From the NCBI RefSeq assembly GCF_014805625.2, contig NW_023998417.1:2256032-2320031 (forward strand): 64,000 nt of DNA, given 5' to 3'. The number at the start of each line of letters is the position of its first letter. Position 1 is the stretch's first letter. Shown piece by piece: positions 11,986 through 24,994 of this stretch. The position numbers and the translations under genes are program-made. Under the pieces are notes generated by a model. That model was not told the origin of the DNA, made no database searches, and saw only the letters and a list, made by a program, of their open reading frames with translations. The DNA is from Glossina fuscipes. Taxonomy: Eukaryota; Arthropoda; Insecta; Diptera; Glossinidae.

Positions 11986-13646
11986 TTATTTATGATAATA
12001 TAATAGATTATTTTCCTCATTTATTTATTTATTATCTTTTTAGATAGTTTTTTTATTAAATATTTAACAAAAATAAATAAAAAAAATTATATATATATTA
12101 ATAGTTAATTTTTTTTCTTTTTTTTTTTCAATTTATATCAATTTTCGGCAAAAACTTCTTAACAATTTAATGTTGATGTTTAAAAATTACACTCTAATGC
12201 GTGTTTTTATATGAGCGCACACTATGTATAATTATTTATTGACCGTTTGGCTATTTAATTAACTAAATTATACATTTCAGCTTAATTAAGTATGCACAAT
12301 TACGTGCATACCTTTCATTAACATAATTTATATATTAACAAATTAAAGAATTATTCTTTGATTCTAACATTTGTGCATGAATGTAACGTTAAGTTGTGTG
12401 TATCGTGTGTGACAATATGCCACAAATAACAACTTCCGCTCCATAAAACATTATTAATAGTTAACAATTGTTTCCCTTTAATTAGAGAGCATTTAAAACT
12501 CATAATGTCAAATAAAAAACTAACCAAAAATAACTTACACTAAAATTTCGCCGAATCTATCTACCGCTAACTCGAACACATAAGCTGACCGCGTGAAAGT
12601 GCAAACAATAATTCCGTTCGGGATATTGGGTCGTATGTTGCATATCTAATTGTTATATGAAAGTGATGGCATATTATAGGTTGCAAGCATACATACATAC
12701 ATACCTACACATATTTCGATATTCCTTCATAATTACAAGCTTAACCTTAGCCTTATTCCCGCTAAGAAAGATTTTCTAGGCTCTTTGAAGTCTCGGAAAC
12801 ATATTCCCCTCATGCGTGTGCTCTACCTTTGACAAATCCTAATAAAAGCTCTGGGGTGCACATATAAAATAAAATCTATAGAGCAAACAATTACATGCGG
12901 GAAATAATTTTATAAACATTTTATTATATGTGTAAGTATTGTTTGCCCTATAATTATACCTTATTAGTATTTTAGATAATTGAAAAAATATTAAGCCTTC
13001 CATTACTTTTAACTTATTCAATAGAACGCCTCTATTATTGTAATAGGGTTCAATATTTTCAAAATATATCATTTCACTGCTACTTTCCCAAATAAATATA
13101 ATTCGTACCGCTAAACCGCAAATTCCCATTAGCACCCCATTGCCGCTAATTCAGAATTATTATCACAAAGTCTTATGGTAAAATATGACTGCACAACAAA
13201 CGCATATGTCGCGTTACGCAAGCATGCACCTATAGATACAAATACATATTCGCATACATTCGCAGTTGGCAATTTTATTTATATTGTATATGTTTATTCA
13301 AAAAGGTAATATAACAACATACACAAACGCACACACACACACACACACAAACACATACACGTGCAATCACCATTTATTCCATATATATATATATATGTTA
13401 TTTGTCACATAAAATAAATTATTTTATGGTATAAACAATTTGTTTATTACTATGAGATATCGTTAAAATAACGTATGCACTATACATGTATACAAGTTTT
13501 ATAGTAATAATAAATATTATTTAATTTAGAAAATATTTATTTAAAGCAATTCACGTTAAAAGTCGTTTATTATTACGCAGTTGACATTACATTGAAATTT
13601 TTATTGCATACAGAATTGCAATTTTGGGACTTAAGCCTACGTTAAA
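11986..13646. other. Unassigned AT-rich spacer
   Basis: Contains T runs, a CATA microsatellite near 12689-12707, an AC run at 13328-13348 and a TA run at 13383-13396. The minus-strand frame at 12839-13135 has neither a signal peptide nor family motifs. No gene is seen. Confidence 0.5.
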
Positions 13647-14040
13647 TTTTTATACCCATCACCAGAAGGAAGCTTAACGGATTCCACAAAATATGATTAG
13701 CATCAAGTTCTGGATCGAATTAAGCATGTCCGTCTGTCCGGAGATTGTTAACAGTTTCCTGATCGCAAAAATGAAGCTTTCGATTTCAAGCTTGGCAGAC
13801 ACATTTAAAGTTCTCGCCTGCAGGTTGGTGTCGAAAGTGAACTCAGTCGGCTGAAGAACACGCCTACAGCAGCATGTAAACTGAGAGCAGCTCTGTTTTC
13901 CAAAAAAAAAAAATAAAAATTGGGTTTTTTGCTTATTTCTCATAAACTAAAGCAGATAAGTCGACCAAAATTTAAACGTAAACGATGCTGTAGTACCCCT
14001 AAAACAATGGAAAAAAGTGGCCACGCCTATATGCCAGGTT
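13647..14040 (-). repeat. DINE-1-like dispersed repeat
   Basis: Starts with TTTTTATACCCATCACCAGA, the family's terminal motif. ATTAGCATC and GTCCGTCTGTCCG follow, then CGCAAAAATGAAGCTTTCGA and GGAAAAAAGTGGCCACGCC. Open frames here (13674-13943 and part of 13947-14132) are accidental. The repeat directly adjoins a decayed copia fragment. Confidence 0.65.
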
Positions 14041-14099
14041 CGCGCTGCACTTGTTTGTGAGTAGACAGGAACATTGATCATCGGTATCTTATCCGGTTT

Positions 14100-15065
14100 A
14101 TAAAACGTGATGAAGTCATCGCGGATAAGCACGTGGAAGTAATCTTAGGTGCAAAAAAGGTCAGTGATTTGTTTAGTATCAATGAGCTTTTAACAAATTT
14201 ATCTACAGATGTGACAATGGAATGATATAATCGTTACGGACACCTAAATTTTGGTAGTCTAAAGCAACTGTCATAGAAACAGTTGGTTCGAGAATCGGCC
14301 AACAACAATTTCCTGTGGTATTTGCATTCAAAAGCAAATACACTTACAAATCATTTATAGGTTCAGTAAGCAAAGCAAAACAATTACTCGAAATAGTCTA
14401 TGCGGATGTACGTGAACCAGTGACCAAAACATCAATTAGTGGTGCAAAATATATCCTTACTTTTATCGATGATGAATCTAAATACGTAAGCACTTATTTT
14501 CTGTCAAGTAAAGAGAATACCTTTGAAATATTCAATTCAATGCAAGGTGACGACTGCACGACAAATAGAAAGCAAATTGAAAATTCTCAGACATGGCATT
14601 GATATGGAGTTTGGTTGTTACTGAACTAAAATGGAATTTTGCGGTAATTAACGGTACCACATATATGACAACAAAATGGTATCGCAGAGCGTTTCAATCG
14701 TACGTTAATTGAAATGGCAGGGTGTATGCTGATTGGTGTTGGCATAGATGAGTCACTGTGAGCTGAAGCAGTCTACACGGCAGCATCTCTACGCGCGTAA
14801 TAGGGCATCAATTAGAGCGTTAGAAGTGATAGCAATAGTGAGTAGAGAGATGTTTATTTTATTGAGCCTAACAAAGCCAAAGAATACATATATATATATG
14901 TTAATATAGCACTTGTGGAAGAAGATGTCAAGCGTTGTGAAAACATTAATTCTGATGTTGAAAGTTAAGATGAAAATATTAGTGCGTTCGACAAGACAAA
15001 TAGCGAATTCGAGTCAGCGAATGAAGAAGTAGAAATCGTTCAACCTGGATAAAGAGATCCAGATG
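14100..15065 (+). pseudogene. Decayed Ty1/copia retrotransposon pol fragment
   Basis: Three copia integrase landmarks appear in order but in different frames. The pre-integrase motif RYGHLNFGSLKQL is at about 14232. The catalytic-core start VYADV..SGAKYILTFIDDESKYV lies within 14315-14602; it carries two acidic positions typical of the core. The distal QNGIAERFNRTLIEMAGCML lies from about 14671. A stop interrupts the distal part (GIDESL-stop-AEAVYTAASLRA), and further stops and shifts follow into a Glu-rich stretch. No LTRs were recognised. The zinc-binding HHCC pattern before the core is damaged. The element cannot encode a working integrase as it stands. Confidence 0.85.
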
Positions 15066-17784
15066 ATATTTAAAGATATTGAAAGAGATGCAATTGGAAG
15101 CCATGAAAAGCAATACAACGTTGTACGTGTGATGTATACAAAATAAAAAGGCTCCAGCTTCTCCTAATACATGCTGCTACTTATGGCTTTAATAGGACTT
15201 GCACAAGTTTAATAAGTTAACGGGAGAAAAACAGTTTAACTCTCATCGTACTATTATTATGCTGCAATGGTTATTGTACAGAAGGGGGAAGAAAGAAAGA
15301 GATAAAAAGATATTAAGGTTTTGCTTCGTTTTTAATATTTATAGGATGGTATGTTAAATCAAAGTCAAAAAGAGTACCCCTTTTACATATTATGACACAA
15401 TCTTACTACAATTCGTTTTCCAGTCTAAATGGTTGCTTATGATTGATATACAAACGATAAAGTTTTTTTTTATTGACGGTTTTCCAAACCATATCTGTCA
15501 ACATGTGTTCTACTGTGACCCTCTCCTTCTTTTCATTCTCTCGTGATCTCCGCCCCTTTATCAATGTGCAGATATCTCGAAAAAGTTGCAAAACTTTTTT
15601 AACGGCTTTAGTGCACTAGCACTCCCGGCTTTTCTATGTCCCCCTCCGCGCTCTTTATCATTGTTTTAACTGACAAGAGTTAGGCGAACTATCTATCGCT
15701 TGCCGCATTTTTCATGATTTATGTGTCTTAAATTTGAAGTCAAAAGGCTTAATATATTAATGTTCATATTATCAAAGGGCAATAAAAAAACTTTATTATA
15801 CATTTCATTCAAAATAAAATACGGAAAAACCATCTTTAAGAATGTCTTAAGCAACAGTTGGGATGTACTACACAAGTAAGATTAGCTACGTATTAATTCT
15901 TTAATGACAACAAAAAACATATATGGCGTTTTTTCTGTAACATTGTGAGTATCTACGTATCAACTTACCTTTAAAAGACTGCTTCAACAATTTGACTATG
16001 CATTGATGTATTTAATGGCTAGAAGAATGTATGTGTATGCGTCGAAGTAAAAAAATCCATTACGAATAAAAATCATTTTGTTTTATCGACAGCAATTACG
16101 ATTTTAAGACTTTACACGAATAACTATTACGCGAACGGCCTTACCTACATCAATTGTCTTATTAACGACATGCTTTTACGTTTGTCAGTTTGCTTTATAA
16201 AGCATTGAATATTTTTTTGCCACTTGTTTCGAAGAACAGCTTTTAACACTACCGAAATAAACACGACTATGCACGATTGTCTCCATTTTCTTTTTTTTTT
16301 CATAAATTTTCACCTTACTTACTTGCAAAACCAATCGACAGTGTAATTACATTTTTGCCGTTTTCCGATATAAACGCGGCATAAATTTTTATTTTTTATT
16401 TTACCATTCGTATAACTAAATTTTAAGAACTTAATATTATTAATAAATACTTGCTTAAAACGTCCCGCAATTATTTCACACACCTTTCACATGTCCTCTG
16501 CAAATAAGAACTAATTAGTAATAATAAAGTGTTAGAAACACATACCCCTGCCTATTCGTTGATATGCAATTTACAGAATTCTATTAAATTTTTGGCGAGA
16601 AGAGAACAATTTCATCGATATCGCAGTATTATTGCACCTCATTGCATAACTGCATAGAAGCGGGCAGAGAGGAAAGAGATGATTAGGAATTAAGATTTCT
16701 TTTTTCTCTATATTTTCAATGTATTGAAGGAGATCATAAAACGATAAGTCACAAATACTTGCGTGCATAATTTATTAAAGAAATCAATTGTTTGAATTTT
16801 GATCTGATAGTATGTGTATATTAAATGCCGGCCTGCTTACTAACAGAAATAATTACAATTAAAAAATTATTATTGAAAACTATTCCCTGCCCTGCCCTGC
16901 CCGAACTTTGATTTGTACTACACTACATATATGCGTATGTTCCAAATAGAAATTATTATCGTAGCATTAACGAGTCTCTTTTATTGTGAAAACACCGAAC
17001 TCACTCAATATGTAACGAGTAATAATATTTCACACTCAAAATAAAACCAAATAATACTTTATCTCTTAAGATTTTGATAATTTTTGCTGCTTTAATTGCA
17101 ATGTACGTTCTCTTCATATTTTGCAATAATTACATTATATTTCTTTTAAAAATGTTTAAATTGCCTGAAAAAAGTTTCACACACCTCCTTTGCTTCACTT
17201 ATAATGGAGAACTGATTTTCTACCCAGTAGTGTTTATGTGTGTGTGTTTACCTTTAATAAAATTTGACCTAAATGAGTACACAACATGCATTGTTATTAT
17301 ATGATATACGAATTACTCTTTAAAAACGAACAAAAGAAAGAGAGGATCTGAAGCTAAAGTAATATTTGGAAAGTTTTTTTGTTTCTGCTTTCCTAGCAAT
17401 GCTAATGAGAAGAAGATGGGGTTGAGAGAATGCCTTTAATGCCTTTATATGCATATATGAGAATAATTCTTTTTCTAATTAGATTAAAGATGCTATTTGT
17501 TATTTAATAACAGATAAGCACACAAACACAAAATATAAATTAAATACGTGCAATCAATGTTGATTTGTCAGATTATAAGAAAGGGTAATAAGAAATTTTT
17601 TTAAGGCAAAAAATTTACCTGTAAAAATCTGTATATAGAAGAAGGTACAGCATTTGTTGTCACATTTAATAGTACCGCAGATTCTCATAGCCGCTTTATC
17701 TCTGCTTTCCGATACATTTTTACACCCTACACCACTTGTGTTACAGAGTAATTTAAATTAGTACGAATGTATGTAACATGCAGA
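15066..17784. other. Unassigned AT-rich spacer
   Basis: No conserved frame is seen. A (CCCTG)3 run lies at about 16884-16900. Frames at 15406-15591, 15693-15875, 16571-16768 and 17074-17304 show neither domain features nor promoters. Confidence 0.5.
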
Positions 17785-18085
17785 AGGGCTTAAAATAAAT
17801 TCATCTTATATTCTACCGAGCGATTTAGAATCATAATCTAAATTGATCTAAGTCTGTCTATCAGTCTGATGTCTCGCCATGTACATTTGTGTTCTAGCTA
17901 CAGGTCGCAATTTTTGAGATATTTTGCTGAAGTTTGGTACAGTGACGTGTTTTGACCAAGCACAAACGCTATTCAAAATGGTGCGGATCGGTCCACTTTT
18001 TTGGGCACGCCCTATTCTGAAAAGTTGTTACGTAGAAAACCATTGCAATATTCAAAATTTCTCGAAAAAAAATGTCTAAGTACAA
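17785..18085. repeat. Second brachyceran dispersed repeat (copy 2)
   Basis: Matches the ordered blocks of 9925-10200 and is clearer. It has TATTCTACCGAGCGATTTAG, AATCATAATCTAAATTGATC, a GTCTGTCTATCAGTCTG core, CAGGTCGCAATTTTTGAGAT, AAGTTTGGTACAGTGACGTG, TTTTGACCAAGCACAAACGC and GATCGGTCCACTTTTTTGGG. The minus-strand frame 17969-18199 lies mostly inside it and is not a gene. Confidence 0.6.
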
Positions 18086-19770
18086 ATTGCTATGGAAACT
18101 TTGGACCTGGGGCAATTTTTCATCACTTTTGTTGTGCTTATAACTTGAATCTTGCTTCCTCTTCACTAAAATAATTCCCAAGTAAAACTTGCACTGCAAT
18201 CATTAGAGTTATTTTTATTTTTTATTTTCCTTTGCTTTTTACTTAACATTTTTCCTGTTCATGTATTATATACCGTATATGCACAGTCCTTCTCCATACA
18301 TATACATATTTCTTATTTATGTTAATGCATATATTCGCTTCGAGTGTTGACAATTGATTGACCAATAAAGTTATTACGGTTCAGTAATGCAACTGACATA
18401 CTCCTTTAACCTGTTATCGTTTTGCTCTTATTGCCACACTGCTGTTCGACGGTAAGCTCAATGGTAAAAACAACAACAACATCAGCAATAGGAATGTAAT
18501 ACGTATGCGGGCAGAGCGGGTGTTACATTAAAAATGTTGAATACTTAAAAACGTAATTAATGGTCAATCCAAGGCGCATAATTGTCATAATTAGATTAGC
18601 GCTTAATGAATAAATGCGATATTTTTAATCGTATTATTATTATTTCCTTTCATACCATTATTTAACTTTCTGTACATTTTCGGACATTGAAAGGATTTAT
18701 TTAAATTGAAATAAAACAACAAAAAATGTTTTAACTGAAAACGAAAGATGAGTCATAAAAGGAAATTTTACATATAAAAAATTGAAAAATTATTGGAAAA
18801 ATTAACTTTTCACTTAACAAGCGAAAAATATATTCTTAATTCTATTTATTCAATTGAGAACAAGTTCGACGACTTGAAGTTTTTATAAGAAAATGTTCTC
18901 TTTGCATATAAACTCATTGCTGTCGAGCGTAAAGATGGCAAAAAAAAAAGAAGAGAATTGTAATTAACTACAACAAGTTATTAACGTAAACTATTACTAA
19001 CTGCATGTTAAAGCAATAATTATCAAAAATCGAGACCCTATCGCATAACAAATTTACTTCCAGTACAAATCAATCAAAAAAATTGCGGAACCGTATCCGA
19101 AGTAATATCTCTTAGTTACGCTTAGATTGAATTATTGCAATTTTTTATTCTACGGAATATATACATATATATATACGGCTTCGTTAAACCCATGTAAGTG
19201 ATTGTGTGTAAGGATTAGAGCCATTAGCCTTAATCTCAATTGCAAGGCGTATACAAAAATTTTATGGATCTTTCAAGTAATAATTTCCAAAAAAATTGTA
19301 AGATTATTTTTTAACTACGGGCGGGACTCTAGGGCAACGTCATATACCGAATCTATTTACCGATGTAATCTGAAGTCAAGTATACGTTTCTCGAAGCAAG
19401 GCCTTGATTGCGATAGTGTATTTTAAGAGGTGCAAACAAAGACACATTAAATCGCTTTCGCTGTTCAGTCTATTATTTAGTATAAGACTCAAAACGTTAC
19501 AAAATCTAAACGAATCCAAAATATCGCTTGAGATGGGAGTTATAAAAATTTACCGTGTGCGTGTAATTATGCATATCTAATGGAAATCGAAAATTATCAA
19601 ATGTGTTTGTGTTGTAAAGAATTCGATTCACAATGTATATATATATATATATATATCTATATAATTGTAATTAATTCTAATTGGTTTTCTCGCATAGTTT
19701 TTAACAAATCGAAAACTATATTATCTCTCGGACAGCAGAGAAGATCTTCATGATGATATTTATTTACTTA
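18086..19770. other. Unassigned AT-rich spacer
   Basis: Contains TA microsatellites near 19158-19176 and 19635-19656. No gene is seen up to the 3' end of the nuclease-like gene. Confidence 0.5.
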
Positions 19771-19776
19771 TTTATT
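19771..19776 (-). terminator. Polyadenylation signal of the nuclease-like gene
   Basis: AATAAA on the minus strand, about 25 nt after the stop codon at 19800-19802. The sequence is AT-rich, so chance occurrence is possible, but the position is right. Confidence 0.5.
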
Positions 19777-19799
19777 ATTATATGTAAATAAAAGTTAAA

Positions 19800-21855
19800 T
19801 TATTTTAATCCGACTACGTATTTTTCCACAACATTTATTTCGTCTACATTGAGATGTAAATGGGTGCGCTTGACTTCGTCTACTGTGCAACAAAACATTA
19901 TACCCATTGTGGAGTAATTAAATGTTTGCCACGTTGAACTCAACCATGGAATCTCAGAACAGATGTCTGGGCAAAAGACAATCTCGCTGCGATTATAGAA
20001 CTGCAAGAGTTAAAAAAAATTCTCATTTAGATATAAATTGCATAACCCATACGTCACACTGATAGTTAATATTACTAACATCAGCAAAAGGAGAATTATA
20101 ACCGAAGACAAATATTGGCTGGTCGTGAGTATTTAGAGGCTCTACATACTCATAGATATATAAATGACAAACAGATTCAATACTAATATCAGCCAGCTCC
20201 TCAGGTACCCTTTCACCTAATGTTCCGCCAAGTAAAATATGGGCATTTGTACCGCTGGCTATATATGATTGTAAAGCTTTTTGATATTTGTGCCAATTGC
20301 CTAAACGCAAGCCCGCCCACCAACAAATTTCAAGCGCAGATTTTAACTGATTTTTCAAATGATCGGGCCATTCATTTTGGATAATCGGATTGTGCTCCAT
20401 ATGCCTGAATGTCCACCAAAATTTTGCGTGTTCGTCATTTTCAATTCCAGACTCCGTCAACCATCTAAATGAAGTAAAGCGATAAACGATTATTTCTCTA
20501 AAGACCATACGTTAAGGACTTGCTTAGTTCTTTTAAATAATGATGTTAAATTATTCTCTTGCAGTTTCCAGTCATCGCCTTGTGTATCCCACTGAAATAT
20601 AATAATAAAGATTTTTTTCTTTTCGATATTTCATTTTACATTTAATTTTAATTTAAATTTTATTTCCTATAATTTATAAAAACTTTCGGAAATATTACTC
20701 TATAGGAATCGTTTAAAAAAATCCTTGAACAATTCTTATCTGTTTTTAACAAGTTAACTGACTAGATTAGAGAAATAATTCGGGGATTGTGTGCCCTTAG
20801 GCAATACGAGCTAACTCATAGTTCCTTTACCTGCATTATTTATACAGGTAAGTGGTATATTTAAATCCAGATAAATGGCTACAAGGAATAGATCAAAAAT
20901 GGATGATGGTTTATGTGGACATATATATAAATTCGACGCTTAGAACTTTCGGTTGCATAAGTCAATCGTAAAATTATTTTTTTGTTTTAAAAAAAATGCT
21001 TATGATGATCGTTTTGCTTTGCATATAATGTGGTGACAAGGTTTTGAGAAACTGAGAAATTCCTCCTGTAAGGTTTTTGGAGATCCGACCAGTGTCTCTT
21101 ATTATATCTTCTTTCATTATTTTCTTCCGGTGTCAAGAGCCCCCAAAGATCTTTTCTATGATGAGATGATATCGCAAAAACTAAACCTAGGTAGTACAAA
21201 TTTGGCTTAGTTAATCTTTACACCAAATTAGCAGTGGGAATAAGTTTTCATCGTAGAATATGAAAAATGAAAGCTCACTTTTCGTAGGAATGATTCTATG
21301 GGGAAGCGGGGAATGTTGCTGATCGCTCAAAAACTTGCAAAAATTGCAATTAAGTAAATAAACGAAATTGAATATTGTTTGGGCAGTGGCTGTAAAGTCC
21401 ATCTATCAATCATCGATCAATGTGCAATAAGGTTCCGTCTTGGGACAAAATCCACCTATAGGTTGAAAACAAAAATGAACTAACAGAAATCGCTCGAAAA
21501 ATTGACGCTGGGCGTTACATATAACTAACTGAGAAAATTAAAAAAAAATAACACCATTTGAATAGAAACTTACCGTTATACCGTTAGGCGACATTTTGAA
21601 AAAGATATCGTAAAGTGCGATATTGTCTTGTTTATAACAAATACCGCCCAACCAGGTCTTAGTGCCGTTATCCTTAGCCATTCCTATCAGTCTAAAATTG
21701 ATAAATGGGCACCACGGTGGATCGTATTGAGGATTTGAATAAAGCTTCCAAGCGGGATCTGATCGAATTTCTGCTTCACTTTTCACATAACCAATAATCA
21801 CAAATATGATGGCAAATATTAAAAAGTTGAAATGAAATTTCAAAAACACTTGCAT
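19800..21855 (-). CDS. Secreted DNA/RNA non-specific nuclease-like protein (four exons)
   Basis: Exons join at 21855-21574, 20591-20511, 20451-20053 and 20000-19800, giving 320 residues. All junctions are phase 0. Introns are 982, 59 and 52 nt with donors GTAAGT, GTATGG and GTATGG. Residues 1 to about 26 are a signal peptide (MQVFLKFHFNFLIFAIIFVI). The family signature follows: GGICYKQDNIALYDIFFKMS (CYD region), NLTSLFKR and a FRHM site where RGHL is expected. Next come GLRLGNWHKYQ for the usual NGGNW, HILLGGTLG for the vYTGT strand, FVFGYNSPF, and the Cys-rich end CPDICSEIPWL..MFCCTVDEVK. In the family this is a Mg-dependent sugar non-specific endonuclease. Here RGH has become FRH, the metal-binding Asn of the NxxPQW region appears lost, and the N-terminal part is shorter than usual. 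It may be an inactive or altered paralogue. An in-frame ATG at 21903 would add 16 residues. The 20452 acceptor (GGAG) is the least certain junction. Confidence 0.75.
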
Positions 21856-21908
21856 TGTTAATGATTTTGATATTAAATTGTGTAAACAAACAACCGAACA
21901 CATTATAT

Positions 21909-21945
21909 GACTGAAGTTAAAATTGCATTTTCTCGCTCTTATATA
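21909..21945 (-). promoter_or_regulatory. TATA box and initiator of the nuclease-like gene
   Basis: Minus-strand TATATAAG (21945-21938) lies 33 nt before the A of a perfect TCAGTC initiator (start at 21912). The upstream ATG at 21903 would then be only about 9 nt from the cap, which favours the ATG at 21855 as the main start. Confidence 0.65.
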
Positions 21946-22230
21946 TCGCTTACGCAGACATATATATATATATGCATTGGAAATGAAATCATTTAAATTA
22001 ATATTGTAAACTTAATTTGATTAGGATAATTAAAAAATGCCGTTGCTTGCTTGTTGTTAATTAGTTTTGCATCGATATTTGTCGCGCTTTATTCATTACC
22101 TTGTAAAACTTCTCGCCTCATCTGGTTTGTTGAACAAATTTATTTATTATATTGTATAGTTAGCGCATGTGAGAATGGCGGACGATATCTTCTGGAAGAC
22201 TCTCTTTTATCTCTCTATCCCTCTTCCCTT

Positions 22231-22250
22231 CTCTCTCTCTCTCTCTCTCT
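22231..22250. repeat. (CT)n microsatellite
   Basis: An uninterrupted CT run at the end of a pyrimidine-rich stretch of about 60 bases. The open frame at 22051-22320 gets part of its length from this low-complexity run. Confidence 0.8.
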
Positions 22251-22320
22251 GTTTTCTCTTTACCTCGCTCGTTTCTCACCATCGCAGGATGACATAAGGG
22301 AGATCTCCCGAGCGGATTGA

Positions 22321-23429
22321 TCATATATTGAAGAATGGAAAAAAGTTATGATCATTTCTGATGAAGATCTTCCATTATTTATCAATAGGTCCACGCTTGC
22401 TTGCTTTTATCTAAAAAATTCCATCAAGGCTTACTTTCAAAAATGGAATTCTGTCCATTCGTTCCGATAAATTTGCTTCATTTAAATGGAAAAATTATAA
22501 TGCGTTTTAAACATTGTAGTGTACCGCTTCGATACTCAATTAATCAATTCATTCGTTCATTCACGTTCATGTACAAATTGATATGAATTACTTAACCTTA
22601 TTGTTGTAATATACAATTTTACTGCCAATAAAAAGGAAAAAATTCCCGAAACTTTTTTTTTTTTTTTTTTTTTTTTGGAAATAAAACAACAAAGAAAGTA
22701 AACGTTTACTATTAGTAACGATTGCAGCCATATTTACCGGAATAAAGTTCATTACAGTGCCAACACAATGAAATATAATGACCGCAACTAAGTGGTATAC
22801 GATGAAATCTTTTATACTATGAACTTAGCCGTACTTACGATATTCAAACCGCAAGCACTTATCAAAAAAAAAAAAAAAAACACAAGTACAGCTATACAGA
22901 GGAATTTTTCCGCCGTTTAGTTTTCTTATTCATTTCAGGACTGCGAAACCAAAAAAAAAAAAAACATCATTTTTTAAAGTATTTTCGCACGATTGGTTTG
23001 CGGCAAGACTAGAGCATAATGATGACGAACACCGTTGAACTCTATGATATTCCAAAAAATTTTGATTACAAATTAAAGTTCCATTAGATGCTGGTCAAGC
23101 AATTTTAATGATCATTAGGAATGCATACAATTTTTATATATGATTAAGATTCTTTAATAAATAAATGATATTGAGAAAGAAAACAATATTCGTAACTAAA
23201 CGTAGCGATTACCTTTAATCAGAATTAGAAAAAAAATTGCAAAACCATTGAAAAATAAATCAATGAAATTGGCAGAAAATTGCTTGAAATGCGAAGAGCT
23301 CGCATTGTTTACTCAAGCAACAGGTAGATGGCAAACTGGACCAACAATCAAAATAATTAAAAAAAAAAAAAAAAAAAAAAAGCAAAGGTATTCGATTCGA
23401 TCTTTGGGTACAAAACTGTAAATAAATGG
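22321..23429. other. Unassigned AT-rich spacer
   Basis: Holds a T run at 22652-22676 and A runs at 22864-22880, 22951-22964 and 23360-23381. No gene is seen. Confidence 0.5.
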
Positions 23430-23760
23430 TAGGTGAATAAGAGGTGCGGTGGGAAATCCGAATTGCGAATCAATTTAAGCATTTCCGTCCATCCGTCCGT
23501 ATAATGTGTATTGTAAACAGTCTTCTGGCTACTAAAAACTAAGCCAACGCTGATGAATTTGCAAAAGAATATGAGTATGACTCAAATCGGTCAATAGACA
23601 CGCCTACAATTTCCTTACACCTATACAACAAAAACTATCTACATTTTCGCTTTCATAAAATGCACCACATGCACCATATAAAATTTCATTCTTATTTCAA
23701 AAACTAGAAAAAATCAGCCACGCCCATCCAATATTATAAAATCAAAAAAACTTGCCATTT
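23430..23760 (-). repeat. DINE-1-like dispersed repeat, worn copy
   Basis: Has CCGTCCATCCGTCCGT near 23487, a TCAATAGACACGCCTACAAT block and CAGCCACGCCCATCCAA near 23716. This is the same order as at 13647-14040 and 24995-25345. Terminal motifs are not clear. Confidence 0.5.
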
Positions 23761-24994
23761 TTTTCAAGCTTTTATACGATAATGGTGATAAAAGCTTTGT
23801 TTGACGGACGCAATTTTCTTTTGCATAATTTTTATGATTAATGAATAAATGCATAAAATAATCCATAAAAGTTATAAGAAAGCGAAAAATTTCCGAAATC
23901 TTTCAATTGAAGAGAAATCATCGATAACTCTAACCTGGCAGCAAAACTCTTGCTACATAAGACCCTAGAAGTGGAAGACTATTGAAATTAGTACACAAAG
24001 TAACAACGCTTCTGAGAAACTTTGCTCACCAAATAAAGTATTGTTTTTTAAAATTTTTTTATTTCTTTCCGGCTAATAAAAATATTTAAGAACAACGAAC
24101 TTAAATTTTCCAATACTTAATCGATTTTGACATATAAAAGCGACTACTATTAGAGTTTGTCAACGCAAACTAATTTCATATTTATTTATATATTTTCAAC
24201 AAAAACTTTAAAATGATTAAAGAGCATTTTTTTTTTTTATTTATTTTTTTACAAAATGATGAGACTAAAAACGAACTGTCATGCATTCAGATCATCGGTA
24301 ATAACGAGTTAGGAAAAAAAATTCTGATGACAGCAAACGAACAAACAAAATATATTATAAAAAAAAAAAAAAAAAAATTTTTTTTTTTTATAAAAAAATT
24401 CGCAATGAATAGAGGAAAGAAGAAGAAGAAGAAGCATTGAAAAAGGCAAAAAGACATCATAAATTTAAATGACACTCAATATAAGTATAATTGAATGTAA
24501 AGGCATTGAACATCTGCAAAATAATAAATCTGTTCTTTTTATTATGCCAATACTATCTATCTATGAAAGTGTACTATGTGTACTATGTGTGCATACATCT
24601 ACAATTATGACTTATCATTAAAAAAGATTTAACGCAAAGCTATTTTCTTTCAATCAGAACAAATTTCCTGTACTGACACAGAATGACGTCTACATTGAAT
24701 TGTTTTCGATATTTCAGTAAACTTTATTAGGGAAGAGAAAAAGGGAAAATCTTCATTGATTTTCTTAATAGATTCTTTTAATTTAATCACGCATTACAAG
24801 TGAAAATTCTTTGAAACATGTTGTATTGCAAAAAAAAATTCGTAACTTACTTATTATTTTTTGATTTTCCTTGTATTACCTTCTCGCACAACAAATTCGA
24901 ATGTATGTGCATATGTGAAAAGCTCACCTATTATAGAAAATTGATTCGTTTTCCAGCCGTCACCGTCAATTGAAAGTGTATTCATTTTGTTTGT
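23761..24994. other. Unassigned AT-rich spacer
   Basis: Includes a long A-run/T-run junction at about 24360-24388, on which the frames at 24213-24440 and 24287-24475 are built. No gene is supported. Confidence 0.5.

Noticed and set aside
20987..21402. Minus-strand frames inside intron 1 of the nuclease-like gene
   Set aside because: Exons 1 and 2 already join in phase with family-consistent spacing. The frame at 20987-21199 starts at TTG, and neither shows nuclease motifs.
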